Shown: positions 18,978-27,375, numbered from the stretch's first letter. The stretch is 32,037 nt of DNA from Candidatus Liptonbacteria bacterium (GCA_016204385.1 JACQKW010000009.1:1-32037), one strand, 5' to 3'. Notes: a model not told the origin generated them from the letters alone. A program made the numbers and translations.

Positions 18978-19646
18978 ATGGGACAAAAAATACACCCGCA
19001 TTCGTTTAGAATAGGAGTGACGAAGCAATGGCCAGTTCGCTGGCTCTTGAAGGGCGGCTACAAAAAGTTCTTGGAGGAAGACGAACTCATACGATCGGTT
19101 ATCCGCGACAAAGTGGGGCTCTCGGGCATTGCCGCGATAGAGATCGAACGGACGTCGAATGGCCTTAAGGTGTATATTAAAGCTGCGCGGCCCGGCTTCA
19201 TTATTGGACGGGGTGGGAAAGGAATTGAGGAGTTGACGAAGGCAATCGAGAGAAACATTGAGAAGCTTCGGGGGAAGAAAAAAATAGAGCTTAGCCTTAC
19301 GGTTGAAGAGCTGAAACGCACGGAGATTTCCGCCGCGTACGTTGCGCAACAGATCGCATGGGACATTGAAAAGCGATTGCCGTTCAGGAGAACGATGCGC
19401 AGGCACCTCGACCAGGCGATGCAAAATAAAGAAGTGAAAGGAGCGAAAGTCATGCTCTCGGGAAGACTTGACGGCAAAGAGATCGCTCGGCGCGAGTGGC
19501 TTCGGAAAGGCGAAATGCCGCTCCAGACCCTTCGGGCGGATATTGACTACAGCCAGGCCACGGGGTTTACGACCTATGGGACGGTCGGAGTGAAAGTATG
19601 GATATACAAAGGAGAAGTGTTCGCGAAGGCCAAAAATAAAAAATAA
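18978..19646 (+). CDS. rpsC: 30S ribosomal protein S3
   Basis: MGQKIHPHSFRIGVTKQW..RPGFIIGRGGKGIEEL..ATGFTTYGTVGVKVWIYKGEV. Confidence 0.97.
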   Translation: MGQKIHPHSFRIGVTKQWPVRWLLKGGYKKFLEEDELIRSVIRDKVGLSGIAAIEIERTSNGLKVYIKAARPGFIIGRGGKGIEELTKAIERNIEKLRGKKKIELSLTVEELKRTEISAAYVAQQIAWDIEKRLPFRRTMRRHLDQAMQNKEVKGAKVMLSGRLDGKEIARREWLRKGEMPLQTLRADIDYSQATGFTTYGTVGVKVWIYKGEVFAKAKNKK

Positions 19647-19699
19647 AAAATCAAGCATCACAATGGCAGATAAGAAAAGAGAAATTTGATTTTTTCATC

Positions 19700-20116
19700 A
19701 TGCTTATTCCGAAGAAAGTAAAACACCGAAAGTGGCAAAAAGGGCGGTCGAGGATGCGCAAGACCGAAACGAGGGGCCTTCAGGTCTCCTACGGCCAGTT
19801 TGGGATAAAGGCGATGGGTTCGGCGTGGCTGAATTCCCGGCAAATTGAAGCGGGGAGAAAAACGATATCGAACTACCTTAAACGGAAAGGACGCGTGTGG
19901 ATCCGCGTATTTCCGGATAAACCCGTGACCAAGCGGCCGCCAGAGACGACGATGGGAGGAGGAAAAGGAAGCGTGGAATATTATGTGTTTCCGGTGCGTC
20001 CCGGGCGCGTGATATTCGAGGTGGACGGCGTCCCGCGGGACGACGCACGAGAAGCGCTCCGGCGTGCGGGGTTTAAGCTTCCGTTTAAGACAAAGGTAGT
20101 TGAACGCCACGAATAG
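19700..20116 (+). CDS. rplP: 50S ribosomal protein L16
   Basis: MLIPKKVKHRKWQKGRSRM..VWIRVFPDKPVTKRPPETTMGGGKGSVEYYVFPVRPGRVIFEVDGV. Confidence 0.97.
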   Translation: MLIPKKVKHRKWQKGRSRMRKTETRGLQVSYGQFGIKAMGSAWLNSRQIEAGRKTISNYLKRKGRVWIRVFPDKPVTKRPPETTMGGGKGSVEYYVFPVRPGRVIFEVDGVPRDDAREALRRAGFKLPFKTKVVERHE

Positions 20117-20119
20117 ACA

Positions 20120-20329
20120 ATGAAAAGAAAGGAGATACAAGAACTCAAGGGGAAATCGCGCGAGGAGCTTTTGAAGCTGCTTGCGCTCTCCCGAGAACAG
20201 CTGCAAAAATTGCAGTTTGACGTGGTCGCGGGAAAAGTGAAGAATATCAGCACGCGAAGGATCTTGCGAAAAGACGTGGCGCGCATTCTCACGTTCCTGC
20301 GCACCTTAGACCATGAACAAAAAGGATAA
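20120..20329 (+). CDS. rpmC: 50S ribosomal protein L29
   Basis: MKRKEIQELKGKSREELLKLLALSREQLQKLQFDVVAGKVKNISTRRILRKDVARILTFL. Confidence 0.92.
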   Translation: MKRKEIQELKGKSREELLKLLALSREQLQKLQFDVVAGKVKNISTRRILRKDVARILTFLRTLDHEQKG

Positions 20330-20570
20330 TACCCAGATCAAAAAACGGAGGCTTCAGGGGGTGGTTACGAGCGACAAAATGGCGAAAACGCGCGTGGTCG
20401 CGGTTTCGCGCCTGAAACGCCACCGGAAATACCAGAAATACTACCGCGTTACCACGAAATTCAAGGCGCACGACGAAGCGAATGAGTTTCATGCGGGCGA
20501 CACCGTGATCATCGAGGAGGGACGGCCGCGTTCAAAGGAAAAGCGGTGGGCCATTATTAAAAAAATATGA
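20313..20570 (+). CDS. rpsQ: 30S ribosomal protein S17
   Basis: RRLQGVVTSDKMAKTRVVAVSRLKRHRKYQKYYRVTTKFKAHDEANEFHAGDTVIIEEGRPRSKEKRW; overlaps rpmC. Confidence 0.95.
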   Translation: MNKKDNTQIKKRRLQGVVTSDKMAKTRVVAVSRLKRHRKYQKYYRVTTKFKAHDEANEFHAGDTVIIEEGRPRSKEKRWAIIKKI

Positions 20571-20610
20571 GCAAGGCGTGTCTATCTACGAATAGCGAAT
20601 CCTTAAATAA

Positions 20611-20694
20611 GCGACACCAATATGCGAATGCGCGCGAATGATGCTAATAAATTTTTATTCGCGTTATTCGTGTAAATTAGCGTATTAGCGTCGA
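20611..20694. repeat. Palindromic repeat family A copy 2
   Basis: gcgacaccaatatgcgaatgcgcgcgaatgatgctaat..ttattcgcgttattcgtgtaaattagcgtattagcgtcg. Confidence 0.75.
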
Positions 20695-20702
20695 GACATA
20701 AC

Positions 20703-21071
20703 ATGATTCAAGAACGTTCCATACTTAAAGTAGCAGATAATTCCGGCGCGAAGATCGTGCGGTGCTTTCGGATTCTCGGGGGCACCCGCCGGCGGTATGC
20801 GCGCGTCGGTGATATTGCGGTTGCATCGGTGCAGGTTGCCGAGCCGAGAAAGACCGTGAAAAAGAAAGACATCGTAAAAGTAGTGGTGGTGCGCCAGCGG
20901 CAAGCCCTTCGGCGCGACGACGGCTCATTCGTCCGGTTCGACGAGAATGCGGTGGTGATCGTCGACAACAAGCGGGAGCCTATCGCCACCAGAATTTTCG
21001 GGCCGTTGCCGCGTGAACTCAAGGCCATGGGGTTCGAAAAGATAATGACGATGGCGGAAGAAATCGTATAA
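20703..21071 (+). CDS. rplN: 50S ribosomal protein L14
   Basis: MIQERSILKVADNSGAKIVRCFRILGGTRRRYARVGDIAVASVQVAEP. Confidence 0.97.
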   Translation: MIQERSILKVADNSGAKIVRCFRILGGTRRRYARVGDIAVASVQVAEPRKTVKKKDIVKVVVVRQRQALRRDDGSFVRFDENAVVIVDNKREPIATRIFGPLPRELKAMGFEKIMTMAEEIV

Positions 21072-21126
21072 GGGCTTGGTTGAAAAATTTAAGCAACATG
21101 CGTAGAATTTTTCACTACCAAACCTT
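21069..21126. repeat. Stop-codon-abutting palindromic repeat family B copy 1
   Basis: TAAGGGCTTGGTTGAAAAATTT..GTAGAATTTTTCACTACCAAACCTT; the same sequence follows the rpsH stop at 22724. Confidence 0.85.
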
Positions 21127-21127
21127 A

Positions 21128-21155
21128 CCCCGCACCTTTCGCGAAAGGTGCGGGG
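21128..21155. repeat. Perfect 28-nt palindrome
   Basis: CCCCGCACCTTTCGCGAAAGGTGCGGGG. Confidence 0.9.
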
Positions 21156-21219
21156 TGCGCAATGTTGCAGCCGCTCGGGTTGCGTTATAGAATAACTTGC
21201 CCTCGCGGGTAACAGTGGC

Positions 21220-21525
21220 ATGCATATCAAGAAAGGAGACAAAGTGCAAATACGAAGCGGCCGCGACCGCGGGAAAATAGGGACCGTCATCGCCGTGCTT
21301 CCCCGCGAGGGGCTCGTTTCGGTTGAGGGGATAAATCTGCATAAGAAAAGAATGCGGCCGCGGCAGCAAGGAAAGAAGGGAGAAACGGTGCTTATCGCGC
21401 GCCCGCTTCATTCGTCGAATGTATCGCTCGTGTGCGGTTCCTGCAAAAAAGCGGCTCGGATTGGTTACCGTGTGAGTAACGGAGAAAAAGCGCGGATTTG
21501 CAAAAAGTGCGGGGCGGTCACATAG
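21220..21525 (+). CDS. rplX: 50S ribosomal protein L24
   Basis: MHIKKGDKVQIRSGRDRGKIGTVIAVLPREGLVSVEGINLHKKRMRPRQQGKKGE; C-terminal CxxC pairs. Confidence 0.95.
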   Translation: MHIKKGDKVQIRSGRDRGKIGTVIAVLPREGLVSVEGINLHKKRMRPRQQGKKGETVLIARPLHSSNVSLVCGSCKKAARIGYRVSNGEKARICKKCGAVT

Positions 21526-21545
21526 CGCCCCCCGTTTATAGTTTT

Positions 21546-22046
21546 ATGAAGGAGAACGCGGATTCAGCAAAACAATTTCTCGAAAAAATCGTGGTGAACG
21601 TTGGCGTGGGGCGCCGGAGCCAGGAGCAGAATTTTGAGGAGAAAGTGCTTCCTCAAATCAAGAAAGACCTGGCGTACATTGCAGGACAGGCGCCGCACGC
21701 GAGGCGCGCGCGGAAATCCATCGCGGGGTTCAAGATTCGGCAGGGCCAGATCATAGGGCTTCGCGCCACGCTTCGCGGGAAAAAAATGGTTGATTTTTTC
21801 CAAAAGCTCATTATGATGGTACTGCCTCGCGTACGCGATTTTCGAGGGCTGGATATCACTTCGGTTGACGGCGGAGGATCTCTGAATATCGGATTCAAGG
21901 AGCACATAGTGTTTCCCGAAATTCACCCCGAAGAATCGCTGCTTTCCTTTCCACTTCAGGTTACGCTTGTCCCGAAGCTCAAAAAGAGAGACCGCGCCCT
22001 GGAGAGGTACCGTCGATTTGGAATCCCGCTCAAGAAAGAAACATAG
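21546..22046 (+). CDS. rplE: 50S ribosomal protein L5
   Basis: EKIVVNVGVGRRSQEQ..KSIAGFKIRQGQIIGLRATLRGKKMVDFFQKLI..VRDFRGLD. Confidence 0.95.
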   Translation: MKENADSAKQFLEKIVVNVGVGRRSQEQNFEEKVLPQIKKDLAYIAGQAPHARRARKSIAGFKIRQGQIIGLRATLRGKKMVDFFQKLIMMVLPRVRDFRGLDITSVDGGGSLNIGFKEHIVFPEIHPEESLLSFPLQVTLVPKLKKRDRALERYRRFGIPLKKET

Positions 22047-22049
22047 CGT

Positions 22050-22235
22050 ATGGCAAAATCATCCGTCATTGCGAGGAGCCGGAAGGCTGCAAAATTCAGC
22101 ACGCGCACCGTGAAACGCTGTTTTCGCTGCGGGCGGAAGCGCGGTTATATGAGAACCTTTGGCCTGTGCCGCATTTGCTTCCGCGAAATGGCGACTCGCG
22201 GCGAAATTCCCGGGGTGAAAAAGAGTTCATGGTAG
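22050..22235 (+). CDS. rpsN: 30S ribosomal protein S14 (zinc-binding type Z)
   Basis: [38 protein letters not shown]. Confidence 0.96.
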   Translation: MAKSSVIARSRKAAKFSTRTVKRCFRCGRKRGYMRTFGLCRICFREMATRGEIPGVKKSSW

Positions 22236-22238
22236 ATT

Positions 22239-22334
22239 GCGATACTAATATACGAATACATGCGAATGATACTAATCATGTGAATTCTCGATTAGTATTA
22301 TTCGTATCATTCGTACCATTAGTATATTAGTATC
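22239..22334. repeat. Palindromic repeat family A copy 3
   Basis: GATACTAATATAC (22241-22253) / GTATATTAGTATC (ending 22334), internal gcgaatgatactaat / attagtattattcgtatcattcgta. Confidence 0.85.
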
Positions 22335-22345
22335 AATTCATCGGC

Positions 22346-22726
22346 ATGTACCACGACCTTATTGTAAGAATTAAAAATGCAGAGCGGGCCGAAAAACGAA
22401 GCGTGCGCGCTCCGTATTCGCACGCGGATTTTTCTATCGCCAAAATTCTTACGGACGCGGGATACCTGAAACAAATCAAGAAAAAAACGATCGAAAAAAG
22501 GAATTACATTGACATCGAATTGTTTGCAAAGGAGAGGCCGCACGCCATTCGCGGCGTGAAGTTTGTAAGCGCTCCCGGACGGCACGTCTATGCGGGCTAC
22601 CGCGATTTGAAGCCGGTGCGGCAGGGGTACGGCCTCGGGATACTTTCCACGTCTCATGGGATAATGACGAATGTCGAGGCGAGGAAACAAAGAGTCGGCG
22701 GAGAATATCTTTTCGAGATCTGGTAA
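22346..22726 (+). CDS. rpsH: 30S ribosomal protein S8
   Basis: MYHDLIVRIKNAERAEKRSVRAPYSHADFSIAKILTDAGYL..GLGILSTSHGIMTNVEARKQRVGGEYLFEIW. Confidence 0.96.
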   Translation: MYHDLIVRIKNAERAEKRSVRAPYSHADFSIAKILTDAGYLKQIKKKTIEKRNYIDIELFAKERPHAIRGVKFVSAPGRHVYAGYRDLKPVRQGYGLGILSTSHGIMTNVEARKQRVGGEYLFEIW

Positions 22727-22793
22727 GGGCTTGGTTGAAAAATTTGCAATCCGCCAGCTGGCGGAGTAGAATTTTTCATCACCAAACTTTCCC
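22724..22793. repeat. Stop-codon-abutting palindromic repeat family B copy 2
   Basis: TAAGGGCTTGGTTGAAAAATTT..TCCGCCAGCTGGCGGA..GTAGAATTTTTCATCACCAAACTTT. Confidence 0.85.
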
Positions 22794-22953
22794 AAGCACA
22801 TACCCATGAATACCTTACGCGTATCACATCGAGAAATTGGGAACAAACGCAAGGGGCGTGTTGAGTTCCGTAGTATGTGCTCGACGTTCAATTGCATTCG
22901 TTGCCGAGACCGCGCTAATAAAACGAGCGTGTCCTCGCAAATAAAATTGGCAC

Positions 22954-23502
22954 ATGGGACGCCTAAGTAAAAAACCGATACCGATTCCCCAGGGAGTAAC
23001 GGTTCGCGAAGAAGCGAATTCGCTCGTGTTTGGAGGACCAAAGGGCGAGAAAAAGCTTATGCGAATGCCTCTTGCCGACGTGCAGGTGCAAAAAGATTCG
23101 ATTGTGATCCGCGCGCAAAGCGGTGAGCGGCAATCGAAAATGAACCAGGGTACGATGTGGGCGCACGTGAGGAATGCCATACAGGGGGTCGCGCACGGCT
23201 ATTCGAAGCAACTCGAGATTAACGGAATCGGTTACCGGGCAGTTATGGAGGGCGACACGCTTGTCCTTTCGCTTGGTTTTGTGCATCCGATCAAGTATAA
23301 AATTCGCCCCGACGTGCGCATCTCGGTGGAGAAGAATGTGATTACCGTCTCGGGAGCCGATAAGGAATCTGTGGGGAGCGCCGCCGCGCACATCAGGGAG
23401 TTTAAGAAAGCGGAGCCGTATAAAGGCAAGGGCATCCGTTACACGAACGAAGTCGTACGGCGGAAATCGGGCAAAAAAGCGCTTGCCGCAGGCGCAGGAT
23501 AG
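22954..23502 (+). CDS. rplF: 50S ribosomal protein L6
   Basis: MGRLSKKPIPIPQGVTV..VFGGPKGEKKL..INGIGYRAVMEGDTLVLSLGFVHPIKY..EPYKGKGIRYTNEVVRRKSGKKA. Confidence 0.97.
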   Translation: MGRLSKKPIPIPQGVTVREEANSLVFGGPKGEKKLMRMPLADVQVQKDSIVIRAQSGERQSKMNQGTMWAHVRNAIQGVAHGYSKQLEINGIGYRAVMEGDTLVLSLGFVHPIKYKIRPDVRISVEKNVITVSGADKESVGSAAAHIREFKKAEPYKGKGIRYTNEVVRRKSGKKALAAGAG

Positions 23503-23516
23503 AGCGTACCAATGCC

Positions 23517-23879
23517 ATGAGAGAAGAAGCGAAGAAAATGAAGAGAAAAGTGAAACGCGCACGCAGGGTTCGTGCGCGTATATTCGGCACATCCGCGCGT
23601 CCGCGCCTCGCCGTGTTCAGAAGCAACCGGACCCTTTCTGTGCAGCTTATTGACGACCATGGCGGGAGAACGCTTGCGGCCGCATCGAAGCTTGATATCG
23701 GCAAGGAAAATTATAAGAAGCCAAAAACGGAACAGGCGATGCTTGTGGGCGAAGCGCTCGCGAAAAAAGCGGCGAAGCTTGGCATTACGAGCGCCGTGTT
23801 CGACAGGCGGTCATACCAGTATCACGGTCGAGTGAAAGCGTGCGCGGACGCAGTGCGAAAACATGGAATCAAGATTTAG
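23517..23879 (+). CDS. rplR: 50S ribosomal protein L18
   Basis: RARIFGTSARPRLAVFRSNRTLSVQLIDDHGGRTLAAAS..FDRRSYQYHGRVKACADAVRKHGIKI. Confidence 0.95.
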   Translation: MREEAKKMKRKVKRARRVRARIFGTSARPRLAVFRSNRTLSVQLIDDHGGRTLAAASKLDIGKENYKKPKTEQAMLVGEALAKKAAKLGITSAVFDRRSYQYHGRVKACADAVRKHGIKI

Positions 23880-24339
23880 GGACAGGCAAAAAACTCCGTG
23901 GGCTAAAGAGGAGTTTAAAGAGAAGGTGCTTGACGTGCGCCGCGTGACGCGCGTGGTTGCGGGAGGAAAACGATTTCGCTTTCGCGCGACGATAGTGATT
24001 GGCGACGAGAAGGGCCGCGTGGGAGTGGGAGTTGGCAAGGGTGCGGACGTCGCGGGCGCGGTGCAGAAGGCGAAGGCGCACGCGAAAAAGAGCGTGATGC
24101 ATGTGGCGCTTGCGCACGGAAGGACCATACCGCACGAGGTCGGCGCGAAATACAGCGCCGCACGCGTATTTTTGAAGCCCGCGGTATCCGGACATGGGCT
24201 CAAGGCCGGGGGCTCGGTTCGCTCGGTACTCGAACTTGCGGGCGTGAAGGATATTACCGCAAAGTGTCTTGGCAGAACGCACAATAAGCTTACCAACGCG
24301 CTCGCAACCATTGAAGCGTTGAAGGAGATAAAGACCTAA
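23863..24339 (+). CDS. rpsE: 30S ribosomal protein S5
   Basis: KVLDVRRVTRVVAGGKRFRFRATIVIGDEKGRVGVGVGKGADV; overlaps rplR by 17 nt. Confidence 0.96.
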   Translation: MESRFRDRQKTPWAKEEFKEKVLDVRRVTRVVAGGKRFRFRATIVIGDEKGRVGVGVGKGADVAGAVQKAKAHAKKSVMHVALAHGRTIPHEVGAKYSAARVFLKPAVSGHGLKAGGSVRSVLELAGVKDITAKCLGRTHNKLTNALATIEALKEIKT

Positions 24340-24345
24340 CGAACC

Positions 24346-24759
24346 ATGCAGCTTCATGAATTTCGGGTAAAGGGGAAAAAACGCCGCAGGGTTGCCCGCG
24401 GGGGGAAGCGCGGCACCTATTCCGGTCGGGGCCAGAAGGGCCAAAAATCGCGGGCGGGGAGAAGAATGAGGCCCGCGTTTCGAGACCTTCTCATTCGGTT
24501 GCCGAAACGAAGGGGGTTTAAGAACAGGCCAAAGTCGCAAAAACCCGTCATAATGAATGTGGGCGATCTCGCGGAATTTGCCGGCGTCTTGGATCGCAAA
24601 AAGCTTGTTGCAATCGGCATAATTCCATCGCGATCAACGCGAAGCATAAAGCTATTGGCAGGGGGCGAGATTCGCCATGCAATTACGGTGAGGGGAATCG
24701 AAGTTTCGAACTCTGCGAAAATGAAAATCGAAAAGGCAGGAGGCACAGTAGAGGGATGA
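24346..24759 (+). CDS. rplO: 50S ribosomal protein L15
   Basis: KKRRRVARGGKRGTYSGRGQKGQKSRAGRRMRPAFRDLLIRLPKRRGF. Confidence 0.95.
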   Translation: MQLHEFRVKGKKRRRVARGGKRGTYSGRGQKGQKSRAGRRMRPAFRDLLIRLPKRRGFKNRPKSQKPVIMNVGDLAEFAGVLDRKKLVAIGIIPSRSTRSIKLLAGGEIRHAITVRGIEVSNSAKMKIEKAGGTVEG

Positions 24760-26027
24760 ATAAATTCTTGCAAATGTTCCGGGTGAAGGATCTTCGGCAA
24801 AAGATCCTTATTGTCGTCGGTTTGCTCGTGGTATTCCGGCTCTTTACCGCGATTCCGATACCCGGGGTTGATGCGGCGCGCCTCCAGGCATTCTTCAGTT
24901 CGAATCAACTGTTCAGTTTCTTGAATCTGTTCTCCGGCGGGGGGCTCTCAAACCTTTCTGTGGCAACGTTGGGAGTGGGGCCCTACATTACCGCGACCAT
25001 TATCATGCAGCTCCTCATGATTGTATTCCCGAAATTCAAGAAGCTGTATTACGAAGAGGGCGCTCGCGGACAGGCGAAATTCAACCAATATGCGCGGTAT
25101 CTTACCGTGCCGCTCGCCGCGCTCCAGGCATACGGATTTCTCGTGCTGCTTATAACGCAAGGAGTGATCGATCGCCCGTCTACCGCAGGGCTCGTGAGCA
25201 ACGTTGTGGCGATTACTGCCGGGTCAATGATTGTCCTGTGGTTGGGCGAGCTTATAAGTGAGCAGAAGATCGGGAACGGGATTTCGCTCATTATTTTTGG
25301 CGGGATCGTAAGCGGGCTTCCCACGGTTGCGACGCAGGCGTGGTTTTCATTTACGCCGAGCGTGCTCCCCACATACCTCGGATTTCTCATCGTGGGAGTG
25401 CTCGTGGTTGCGGGCGTGGTGTACCTGAACGAAGGGGAGCGGAAGGTGCCGATTACCTATGCGCGGCGGGTGCGCGGCACTAAAATGTACGGCGGAGCGT
25501 CGAGCTACCTGCCGCTCAAGGTGAACCAAGCGGGGATGATACCCCTCATTTTCGCTGTCTCCGTGCTCCTCTTCCCGCAGTTTCTTGCACAGATTGCGAC
25601 TGCGATTGCCCCGGGGTTTGGGCTTGCGGTAAACGGCTTTGTCGCGCGCTTCGTGAACAATCAGGCGATATACGGCGTCGCATACTTCCTGCTCGTGTTC
25701 GCGTTCACCTACTTCTACACCTCCATCACATTTGATCCAAAGGAGATCGCGAAGAATCTTCAACGAAGCGGAGGGTTTGTTCCCGGCATCCGTCCCGGAG
25801 AGACGACGAGCGAATTTTTTTCGCACACCGTGCGCCGGCTTACGTTTTTCGGCGCGGTGTTTTTGGGGCTTATCGCGATCTTGCCGATCATCATCCAATA
25901 TATCACGGGTATCGCGGTGCTCACCATCAGCGGCACCGCGCTCCTTATCGTGGTGGCGGTGGCGCTCGAGACCATGCGGCAGATTGATTCACAGCTCACA
26001 GTCCGTGAATACGAGGGGCTCCGGTAG
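24756..26027 (+). CDS. secY: Preprotein translocase subunit SecY
   Basis: DLRQKILIVVGLLVVFRLFTAIPIPGVD..VATLGVGPYITATIIMQLL..YARRVRGTKMYGGASSYLPLKVNQAGMIPLIFAVS. Confidence 0.98.
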   Translation: MNKFLQMFRVKDLRQKILIVVGLLVVFRLFTAIPIPGVDAARLQAFFSSNQLFSFLNLFSGGGLSNLSVATLGVGPYITATIIMQLLMIVFPKFKKLYYEEGARGQAKFNQYARYLTVPLAALQAYGFLVLLITQGVIDRPSTAGLVSNVVAITAGSMIVLWLGELISEQKIGNGISLIIFGGIVSGLPTVATQAWFSFTPSVLPTYLGFLIVGVLVVAGVVYLNEGERKVPITYARRVRGTKMYGGASSYLPLKVNQAGMIPLIFAVSVLLFPQFLAQIATAIAPGFGLAVNGFVARFVNNQAIYGVAYFLLVFAFTYFYTSITFDPKEIAKNLQRSGGFVPGIRPGETTSEFFSHTVRRLTFFGAVFLGLIAILPIIIQYITGIAVLTISGTALLIVVAVALETMRQIDSQLTVREYEGLR

Positions 26028-26184
26028 TTCTTTTTCTGAACCCGCTCCGGCTCGAAAAATGTAGCTTGCTCATCACGAGAAACTACCGCCCTGCACGGCT
26101 TCGCCTAGCGGGCGCCCGGCAGTTTCTCTACTCGCTCGCTCATTTTTTACTCGCCTCCACTTATGGTTCAGAAAAAGAACTACC
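26023..26184. repeat. 162-bp element with 20-bp perfect inverted termini overlapping the secY stop
   Basis: GGTAGTTCTTTTTCTGAACC (26023-26042) / GGTTCAGAAAAAGAACTACC (26165-26184); nested AGAAACTACCGCC/GGCAGTTTCT. Confidence 0.92.
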
Positions 26185-26239
26185 TTCGCCTTTGGAGTTT
26201 AAGGTAGTTCTGCCTGCGGCGGGCACGATTTTTTATAGA

Positions 26240-26270
26240 AAAAACCGGCACAGCTAGAGCCATGCCGGGA
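26240..26270 (-). terminator. Rho-independent terminator of the 26271-26558 gene
   Basis: Minus strand CCGGCATGGCTCTAGCTGTGCCGGTTTTTT. Confidence 0.85.
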
Positions 26271-26558
26271 TCAGATAAGGAGCCAAGCGGGATCATCACT
26301 TACGAGCGCCGCCAGCAGTCGACACTCTTTGCACTCGAGAACCTCCTTCTTTTCAAACAGAGGTATCAGGAGTTCAAGTTCCCGATCGTTCTCGGCGCTA
26401 AAGATGGCCCCGAAGAGATCTTTGTGCTTCTCGCACGCGAATACAGAGTTACCCGGTCCATTTTTCTGAATGTAGTCGCGTAGAGCTTTGATTTTCGGAT
26501 TTAACCTTCCTGCTTGCCAAGCCTTAACGAGAGGCGTGGTTTTCTTATCCTCCTTCAT
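26271..26558 (-). CDS. Small uncharacterised protein with CxxH/CxxC motifs
   Basis: 95 aa MKEDKKTTPLVKAWQAGRLNPKIKAL..FACEKHKDLFG..LECKECRLLAAL; SD AAAGGAGG, promoter TTGACA-17-TATTCT upstream, terminator downstream. Confidence 0.75.
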   Translation of the reverse strand: MKEDKKTTPLVKAWQAGRLNPKIKALRDYIQKNGPGNSVFACEKHKDLFGAIFSAENDRELELLIPLFEKKEVLECKECRLLAALVSDDPAWLLI

Positions 26559-26677
26559 TATTAGCCTCCTTTCGATGCTGCTACGCAATAGAATAGTTCT
26601 GAGAGTCATATCTGTCAATTATTTCTCACATGGTTAAGATTAAAATTGAGAAGCTCGCCTTCTCGCTGATTACTCGG

Positions 26678-26688
26678 TACAATATAAC
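26678..26688 (+). promoter_or_regulatory. -10 box for adk (TACAATATAAC)
   Basis: TACAAT 26678-26683 lies 8 nt before the adk ATG, implying a near-leaderless transcript. Confidence 0.5.
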
Positions 26689-26691
26689 AGC

Positions 26692-27375
26692 ATGAAAAAA
26701 ATCGCGGTAATTATTTACGGACCGCCGGGCTCCGGAAAGGGCACGCAAGCAAATCTTCTCGCCCAAAGATTCAACCTCATCCATTTCGACACCGGAAAAT
26801 TTCTTGAGGCGGTCGTGCATGATCCGGCGCTCACTACATCGGGGAGGATTGGAAAAGAGAGGAAACTTTTTGATTCCGGGAAACTTATGACTCCGAGTTT
26901 CGTTTTAAGCGAAGTGAGCAAGAAGGTGAAGGAAATTCATCGCGCGGGCTGGGGCATCGTGTTTAGCGGCTCGCCGCGGACGGAATATGAGGCCCGCGGG
27001 CTCATGCCGGTTTTATCCAGGCTATATTCGAAGAAGCGCATATTTATATTCGCGCTTCGCGTGCCCCCCGGCGTTTCAATACAGAGAAACAGCAAAAGAA
27101 TCGTGTGTTCGGTCTGCGGCGCGCCGCTCCTCACCCGATACTATCCTTCGAAGCGCGCCTCGCATTGCCCCGTGTGCGCGGGGCCGTTCTACAAGCGCAC
27201 GCTCGATAATCCAAGGACGATCAAGGTGCGGCTTGGGGAGTACCGCGTCCGCACGGAGCCGATTTTTGATTTTATGAAGCGGCAAGGTTTCCATATAATG
27301 AGAATTGATGGTTCACGCCCTCCCTATAAAGTGTTCCGGGATATCGAAAAGCATTTGCGTGCCGCGAAGCGATAG
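26692..27375 (+). CDS. adk: Adenylate kinase family protein (zinc lid)
   Basis: IIYGPPGSGKGTQANLLAQRFNLIHFDTGKFL..FSGSPRTEYEA..CSVCGAPL..CPVCAGPFYKR. Confidence 0.9.
   Translation: MKKIAVIIYGPPGSGKGTQANLLAQRFNLIHFDTGKFLEAVVHDPALTTSGRIGKERKLFDSGKLMTPSFVLSEVSKKVKEIHRAGWGIVFSGSPRTEYEARGLMPVLSRLYSKKRIFIFALRVPPGVSIQRNSKRIVCSVCGAPLLTRYYPSKRASHCPVCAGPFYKRTLDNPRTIKVRLGEYRVRTEPIFDFMKRQGFHIMRIDGSRPPYKVFRDIEKHLRAAKR

Noticed and set aside
19647-19699. Short reading frame MADKKREI-stop between rpsC and rplP
   Set aside because: Only 8 codons in an AT-rich hairpin spacer; could be a remnant but too short to support.
22806-22970. 54-aa ORF (MNTLRVSHREIGNKRKGRVEFRSMCSTFNCIRCRD...) before rplF
   Set aside because: Overlaps the rplF start, no clear SD or homology; insufficient support.
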